Positions 4,052-8,118 of a stretch of DNA of 8,118 nt are shown one piece after another. Each line of letters begins with the position of its first letter. The first letter of the stretch is position 1. The notes beneath the pieces were generated by a model that made no database searches, was not told where the DNA came from, and worked only from the letters and a program-made list of their open reading frames with translations. The position numbers were made by a program, and so were the translations under genes. Origin of the DNA: JBCBKZ01 sp039026975 (GTDB lineage Bacteria > Bacteroidota > Bacteroidia > J057). Location: positions 1 through 8,118 of the forward strand of contig JBCCLI010000305.1 of assembly GCA_039026975.1 (NCBI GenBank). Reading direction: 5' to 3'.

Positions 4052-6679
4052 ATGCCCTGGAATTTGGATCACCTGCCCTTTGCTGCTTTCCGGTCCCGAG
4101 TAATTTACATCCAGATAAAAGCCCTAATCTGCCTGCTGTTATGTGTGTCTCTCACTTCCTTACAAGCGCAAGGAGAGAGATGGTCTGATCCCGCTTCATG
4201 GAATGGAGGAAGTGTGCCTGCTGCCTTTGAGAAGGTGGTTATTCCTGAGGGAAAACAGATCATTCTAGATGTGAGCCCAGCTCCTATGTCTACGCTTACC
4301 ATTGAAGGAGAACTGATATTTGAAGATAAAGACCTAACCCTCATTGTGGGCGCCGTTTCCTTGAAAGGGGGACTTCTTCAGATTGGGACAGAAGCGCAAC
4401 CCTTCCAGCACACAGCCAGTATGACCTTCATTAAGTCTCCCCAACTAACAGAGGGAGGATTTTCTCCTAAAAAAGAATTACTCATTTCTGAAGGGGGCTT
4501 ACTCCAAATATTTGGAAAAAATACTTCTCCTACCTGGACACGCTCCTCTGTAGAAATGGTGCCTGGGGATACGTTACTTACTCCTAAAGATAAAGTGCAG
4601 TGGCCGGTGGATGCAGAAATAGTAGTAGCATCAAGCAGTTTCGTGCCTGCGGAGGCAGAAACAGGCCTTATCTATAACCAGTATGGAGAACATATGAGTA
4701 TTTCTACTCCCTTGGCATTTAAGCATGAAGGTAAACTGCTTAAGAAAAAAGGGAGATCCCTGGACCAGCGGACAGAAATAGGTCTCCTAAGTCATAATGT
4801 CATCATTCAAGGAGACCAAGGAGCTGCCTACTCTCAAACAGGCCCTAGTATAAGGGTTAAAAATACAGGGCGGATGCAGGTAGAAGGAGCAGAGTTTAGG
4901 TTCATGGGTAATAAAGAAATGGTCGATGGGATAGCCATTAAATTCGAGGAAAGTAGGTCTGATACCACTTCCTTCATCAGAAAAAGTAGCCTACATCATT
5001 TTAGCAATAGAGGGATTCTCGTAAACGCTGCCCATAAGCTGGCTATTTCTGAGAATGTATTTTTCAAGATGAAAGGCAATGGGATTATCCTGAATAATCA
5101 GGAAGACTATCCTATGAGTGTTAAGGGAAATTTGATGATACATACAGAAAGTGCAGCTGACTTATTGCCGGATGTACGCCTTCCCAAGCTTGCGAATGCT
5201 GGTATCTGGATGCTCCACGGAGGCTATAATGTGTATAAAAATATAGTTTCTGGCACTATGAAGGGATCAGGCTTTTACATACATGAGCTGTGGAAGCATA
5301 GTAAAGGCGCATTGGGGAGAAGATTTATAGGGAATACAGCTCACGGAAACCAGTTTAATGATGGAGAAAACGCCCTGAACCCGGAGGCTAATGCAGGCCA
5401 TGGATTACACATAGGGTTTACACAAAAAGATAGTTTACAGCTGGGGGCTTTACTGACAGATTTTACCGCCTATCGGAATGCTGTAGCAGGTGTTTGGGCT
5501 GATGTCTCTCACCTGGATATCAAACGGTCCATATTTAAGAATAACTCATTAGGCATTGCTTTACCTTCAGCCAGCGTGGAGGACTGTCTGTTTTGGGGCC
5601 CTTCAGGTATCCCACATCCTGACCCCTTATTAATAGCGGAGGCGCCTAATGCCATCAGGTTTAGAGGAGATATTAGTACGGGAGAAAACATCGTAGTATG
5701 CAAGTCTAGTTTCTATGATTTTCCCAGAGGAAGCATTTATGTTCAGCATTCCAGCATGGCCTTATTAGCGGTCTTATATGAGCTGGACTGGATAAATAGT
5801 ACGCCCCTGCATTATGAAGACTTACAAATAGGCGGCATGGTAGACCTGGATGGATCTACCTCAGGAGGCAGAGGGATGATCGTGGGGGGGGACCTTAGCC
5901 TGCAGCATAGTCAATGTGAATTTATTGAGACCTGGAACGCCTTCAATTGTGAGTTAGGCCCTTATATTTTTCTCCAGGTAACTGAATCAGAAGGGCAGGC
6001 ACTCCCTGAGTGGGAACTTTCTGGCCTCTATGGCAAGGTAGTTTCTCGTCAAAAGGGAGTAGCCCAAAAGCAGAGTAGTTTTCTCATCAGCAACAGCCTA
6101 TATCAACTAAATTGGAAAGAAAATTCTCCTAAGGAGGTAGTTCTAGACCTGGAAGGAAGCCCTGGAAGTTACCTGCAACTTAGTCTTGCCTATCCAGAGC
6201 AGGAAGAAGTTTGGTTGGAAATAGATGGTGATATTTACCTGCCTTCCTACCGTAATCCCAATGTGAGTAAGGACAAATTCAGCTATAGGTGGTTGGAGGA
6301 GTTGCAAGCACTTGACGTGTTTGTCCGGCTTGGAGAGAAAGGGAAAGAGAGACTAAAGATACGCAGAGCTAAAAAAGCCCCTTTTGGCAGCTATGAGGCT
6401 ACGCTAACGGTGAAGAATGATGCTTTACAATTTCGATTTGCCCAAAAGGAAATCAAAGATATTACTTCCTATCAGTTGCTACAAAAAAAGGAGAATGGCC
6501 TCATCAGTGAGCTAGAGAAAAGGAAAGTACGTAAAAGGGATGTATCCTTTTCCTTACCTTTTCCGGAAGAATCCTGGAGTAGCTATAGAATTAAATGCTT
6601 CACTAAGAGTGGAAAGGTGTACTTATCCCCATGGATTACTTGGGGGGATAAAAGTGATCCTGAGCTTAGCCTTAAATGA
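4052..6679 (+). CDS. Secreted G8-domain and parallel beta-helix protein, CEMIP/TMEM2-like
   Basis: The 875-residue product has a signal peptide with a long n-region (R14, R16, K23), a hydrophobic core ALICLLLCVSLTSL (24-37) and a likely cut near AQ40. Residues 41 to about 165 form a G8 domain: GERWSDPASWNGGSVP, then VVIPEGKQIILD, TLTIEGELIF and ISEGGLLQIFGKNTSPTW. Next come W184-P-V-D-A-E-I-V-V-A-S and T241-E-I-G-L-L-S-H-N-V, both close to conserved stretches of animal CEMIP/TMEM2 and fibrocystin-like proteins. Residues about 250-560 are parallel beta-helix repeats (GILV, NGIILNN, GSGFYIH, GHGLHIG, AGVWADV). Residues 596-604 (M-V-D-L-D-G-S-T-S) and C622...W628-N-A-F-N-C633 resemble another conserved CEMIP/TMEM2 motif. 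The end (about 779-865) looks fibronectin-III-like; no type IX secretion tail is evident. The animal relatives bind or cleave hyaluronan; polysaccharide binding or cleavage outside the cell is inferred here. It has its own promoter and is followed by a sulfatase after 84 bases. Confidence 0.87.
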   Translation: MPWNLDHLPFAAFRSRVIYIQIKALICLLLCVSLTSLQAQGERWSDPASWNGGSVPAAFEKVVIPEGKQIILDVSPAPMSTLTIEGELIFEDKDLTLIVGAVSLKGGLLQIGTEAQPFQHTASMTFIKSPQLTEGGFSPKKELLISEGGLLQIFGKNTSPTWTRSSVEMVPGDTLLTPKDKVQWPVDAEIVVASSSFVPAEAETGLIYNQYGEHMSISTPLAFKHEGKLLKKKGRSLDQRTEIGLLSHNVIIQGDQGAAYSQTGPSIRVKNTGRMQVEGAEFRFMGNKEMVDGIAIKFEESRSDTTSFIRKSSLHHFSNRGILVNAAHKLAISENVFFKMKGNGIILNNQEDYPMSVKGNLMIHTESAADLLPDVRLPKLANAGIWMLHGGYNVYKNIVSGTMKGSGFYIHELWKHSKGALGRRFIGNTAHGNQFNDGENALNPEANAGHGLHIGFTQKDSLQLGALLTDFTAYRNAVAGVWADVSHLDIKRSIFKNNSLGIALPSASVEDCLFWGPSGIPHPDPLLIAEAPNAIRFRGDISTGENIVVCKSSFYDFPRGSIYVQHSSMALLAVLYELDWINSTPLHYEDLQIGGMVDLDGSTSGGRGMIVGGDLSLQHSQCEFIETWNAFNCELGPYIFLQVTESEGQALPEWELSGLYGKVVSRQKGVAQKQSSFLISNSLYQLNWKENSPKEVVLDLEGSPGSYLQLSLAYPEQEEVWLEIDGDIYLPSYRNPNVSKDKFSYRWLEELQALDVFVRLGEKGKERLKIRRAKKAPFGSYEATLTVKNDALQFRFAQKEIKDITSYQLLQKKENGLISELEKRKVRKRDVSFSLPFPEESWSSYRIKCFTKSGKVYLSPWITWGDKSDPELSLK
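5884..5891 (+). repeat. Run of eight G inside the G8/beta-helix gene
   Basis: Eight consecutive G span codons V611-G612-G613-D614. The frame is correct here, since the conserved cysteine/tryptophan motif follows in frame. Loss of one G would bring a stop at 5955-5957, and gain of one G would give a stop at 5896-5898. It is therefore a possible slippage site in a surface-protein gene. Confidence 0.9.
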
Positions 6680-6740
6680 TCAAGCTGGTAGTGGCATTCT
6701 CAAGAAAAATCAAGTATTTCTTCCTTTAAATTCTCTCTTT

Positions 6741-6767
6741 TATACCATTAATATGAAAATGGTATGA
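6741..6767 (+). promoter_or_regulatory. Start-codon hairpin and four-codon leader frame before the sulfatase
   Basis: ATACCATT (6742-6749) and AATGGTAT (6758-6765) are perfect complements with an 8-base loop, AATATGAA; T6741-G6766 can add a wobble pair. The stem covers the sulfatase ATG (6764-6766). The loop exposes another ATG (6753-6755) that opens the tiny frame M-K-M-V-stop, whose TGA (6765-6767) overlaps the sulfatase start as ATGA. This arrangement could couple or limit translation of the sulfatase, but it could be chance. No clear promoter was found between 6680 and 6763, so transcription from the upstream gene is likely. Confidence 0.45.
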
Positions 6768-8118
6768 ATAGAAAAGTGGTTCTTCCCATTGTGCTTCTTT
6801 CGTTACTATTAGGGGGCTTTGTAGCTTATGCCCAGCCAGGCCCCTCTGATGATTCCACTCCGCCTAATGTGATTCTCGTATTTGTAGATGATATGGGGTA
6901 TGGAGATTTAGGGTGTTATGGAAGTCCCAATATAGAGACTCCTTTTTTGGATCGTATGGCAGCAGAAGGGGTCCGCTTCACTTCTTTTTATGCAGCTGCT
7001 CCTGTTTGTACGCCTTCTAGGGCAGCCTTACTTACTGGGAGATACCCTAACAGGCACATTAATAAAAATATAGGACCTGAGTCTACACATGGATTACCCC
7101 TCACAGAGAAGTTACTTCCTGAAATTTTGAAAGAGGTAGGGTATAAGACGGGTATGATAGGAAAATGGCATCTTGGGCACTACACGCCTGATATGATGCC
7201 TACAAGACGTGGGTTTGATTCCTATTTTGGGTTGTTGTACAGCAATGATATGATTCTCCCTTGGTGCCCATGGCTGGATGATACCTATACGTTAGAATTA
7301 TACAGAGACTTAGCCCCTATTCAAGAGATTGGATTTAAACAGGACAGCTTAACGATACAGTATATACAGGAAGCTGTTTCCTTCATAGAAGAATCCTCAT
7401 CAGATACTCCTTTCTTTTTATACCTAGCGCATGCTATGCCACATCTACCTATAGCTACAGCTGATAGATTTAGGGGATCTTCTGCTGCTGGCCTTTATGG
7501 AGATGTAGTACAGACGCTGGACTGGGGCATGGGAGAAATCATGAAAAGTCTTACTACCAAGGGGATAGATGATAACACCTTAGTAATTTTTACCAGCGAT
7601 AATGGACCATGGATAAATATACCCAAGAGGATGTTACAGGAAGGAATAGAATTATGGCATGCAGGAAATCCTGGACCTTTGAGAGGGCATAAGAATACTT
7701 CCCTTGAGGGAGGATTTAGGGTGCCAGGTATTATCACATGGCCAGGTAAGATTCCTTCCGGCCAGCTGATACATGAACCTGCTAACACCATGGATGTATT
7801 TACTACCCTAGTAGCGATAGCAGGAGGAGAGCTACCTTCTGGTAGAGATATAGATGGACATAACCTACTACCTTTTTTACAGAATCGTGGGGAAGCCCCG
7901 GAAGCTCCTTTTTTCTATAGTTGGTCAGGTAGGGTAGAAGGGGTAAGGGAAGGAGACTGGAAACTAAGGTGTACTAAGAATGGGGGTACAGAGCTATTCC
8001 ACTTAGGCCAGGATGTAGGAGAAAGAATTAACCTTGCTGAGAGGTATCCAGAAAAGGTAGCTTCTCTTTACCGTTTAATGCAGGGCTTTGCAGAGGAGGT
8101 ATCCTCAGAAATTCAGCC
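6764..8118 (+). CDS. Secreted type I (FGly) sulfatase, arylsulfatase-like, 3' end outside window
   Basis: The visible 451 residues begin with a signal peptide (MNRKVVLPIVLLSLLLGGFVAYA, likely cut before Q24). The sulfatase core follows: N35-V-I-L-V-F-V-D42-D43-M-G-Y-G-D holds the calcium-binding aspartates. C82-T-P-S-R86-A-A is the Cys-type signature whose cysteine becomes formylglycine. Other expected active-site residues are K134 and H136 in GKWHLG, H223 and H227 in LAHAMPHLP, D279-N280 in SDNG, and K310 in GHKN, followed by LEGGFRVPGI. It hydrolyses sulfate esters, probably on a polysaccharide, in the periplasm or outside the cell. Residues 380-451 fit the C-terminal domain (FFYSWSGRVEGVREGDWKL), so only the last part is missing. 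Activation needs a formylglycine-generating enzyme encoded elsewhere. Substrate cannot be read from the sequence. The gene is 84 bases after the G8/beta-helix gene on the same strand and probably co-transcribed. The start is ATG 6764, because upstream in-frame codons give no better signal peptide. Confidence 0.95.
   Translation, partial: MNRKVVLPIVLLSLLLGGFVAYAQPGPSDDSTPPNVILVFVDDMGYGDLGCYGSPNIETPFLDRMAAEGVRFTSFYAAAPVCTPSRAALLTGRYPNRHINKNIGPESTHGLPLTEKLLPEILKEVGYKTGMIGKWHLGHYTPDMMPTRRGFDSYFGLLYSNDMILPWCPWLDDTYTLELYRDLAPIQEIGFKQDSLTIQYIQEAVSFIEESSSDTPFFLYLAHAMPHLPIATADRFRGSSAAGLYGDVVQTLDWGMGEIMKSLTTKGIDDNTLVIFTSDNGPWINIPKRMLQEGIELWHAGNPGPLRGHKNTSLEGGFRVPGIITWPGKIPSGQLIHEPANTMDVFTTLVAIAGGELPSGRDIDGHNLLPFLQNRGEAPEAPFFYSWSGRVEGVREGDWKLRCTKNGGTELFHLGQDVGERINLAERYPEKVASLYRLMQGFAEEVSSEIQ

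Noticed and set aside
3754..4188. Plus-strand frames at 3754-3972 and 3982-4188.
   Set aside because: They overlap the end of the barrel gene, the promoter and the start of the G8 gene in other frames, and encode no recognisable protein.
6680..6763. Search for a separate sulfatase promoter.
   Set aside because: No TAnnTTTG box with a TTG about 21 bases upstream is present, so read-through from the upstream gene is preferred.
7495..7791. Minus-strand 98-codon frame inside the sulfatase.
   Set aside because: It is antisense to conserved sulfatase core residues and has no features of its own.
1..8118. CRISPR arrays, tRNA or rRNA genes, insertion sequences, toxin-antitoxin or phage-defence genes.
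   Set aside because: No regularly spaced repeats, cloverleaf-like segments, transposase motifs or defence-protein motifs were seen on either strand.

Overview
The window looks like chromosomal DNA of a member of the Bacteroidota, probably a Cytophagales-like marine or soil lineage (the order is inferred). Four things point there. There is a type B ribosomal protein L31 gene beside a gene for the alternative GlmU-like sugar nucleotidyltransferase. There is a DUF6089-type outer-membrane barrel and a lipoprotein cytochrome c. Shine-Dalgarno sequences are weak or absent. Three promoters fit the Bacteroidota pattern TTG-N21-TAnnTTTG.

Layout. Bases 1-983 are a minus-strand block: rpmE2 (696-962) with its own promoter, then a strong intrinsic terminator, then the 5' two-thirds or less of a GlmU-like gene that leaves the window at base 1. 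Bases 984-1563 are a gene-poor divergent intergenic region of about 580 bases. It holds the rpmE2 promoter, two similar AACAA/TTGTT dyads and the promoter of the rightward block. Bases 1564-3935 are a rightward block: a small secreted protein with a fibronectin-III-like fold, a di-haem lipoprotein cytochrome c starting 12 bases later, and an outer-membrane beta-barrel protein. Bases 3953-8118 are a second rightward block with its own promoter: a large secreted G8 plus parallel beta-helix protein related in architecture to animal CEMIP/TMEM2, then a secreted type I (FGly) sulfatase cut by the window edge.

How the genes fit together. The left block is housekeeping (ribosome, cell-envelope sugar nucleotides). 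The first rightward block is all envelope or periplasmic, but no joint pathway can be read from the sequence. The most distinctive pairing is the CEMIP/TMEM2-like protein with the sulfatase. The animal proteins act on or bind hyaluronan, and the sulfatase family removes sulfate from sulfated glycans, so a two-gene unit for an extracellular, possibly glycosaminoglycan-like, polysaccharide is a reasonable but unproven reading. No tRNA, rRNA, CRISPR array, insertion sequence or phage gene was seen.
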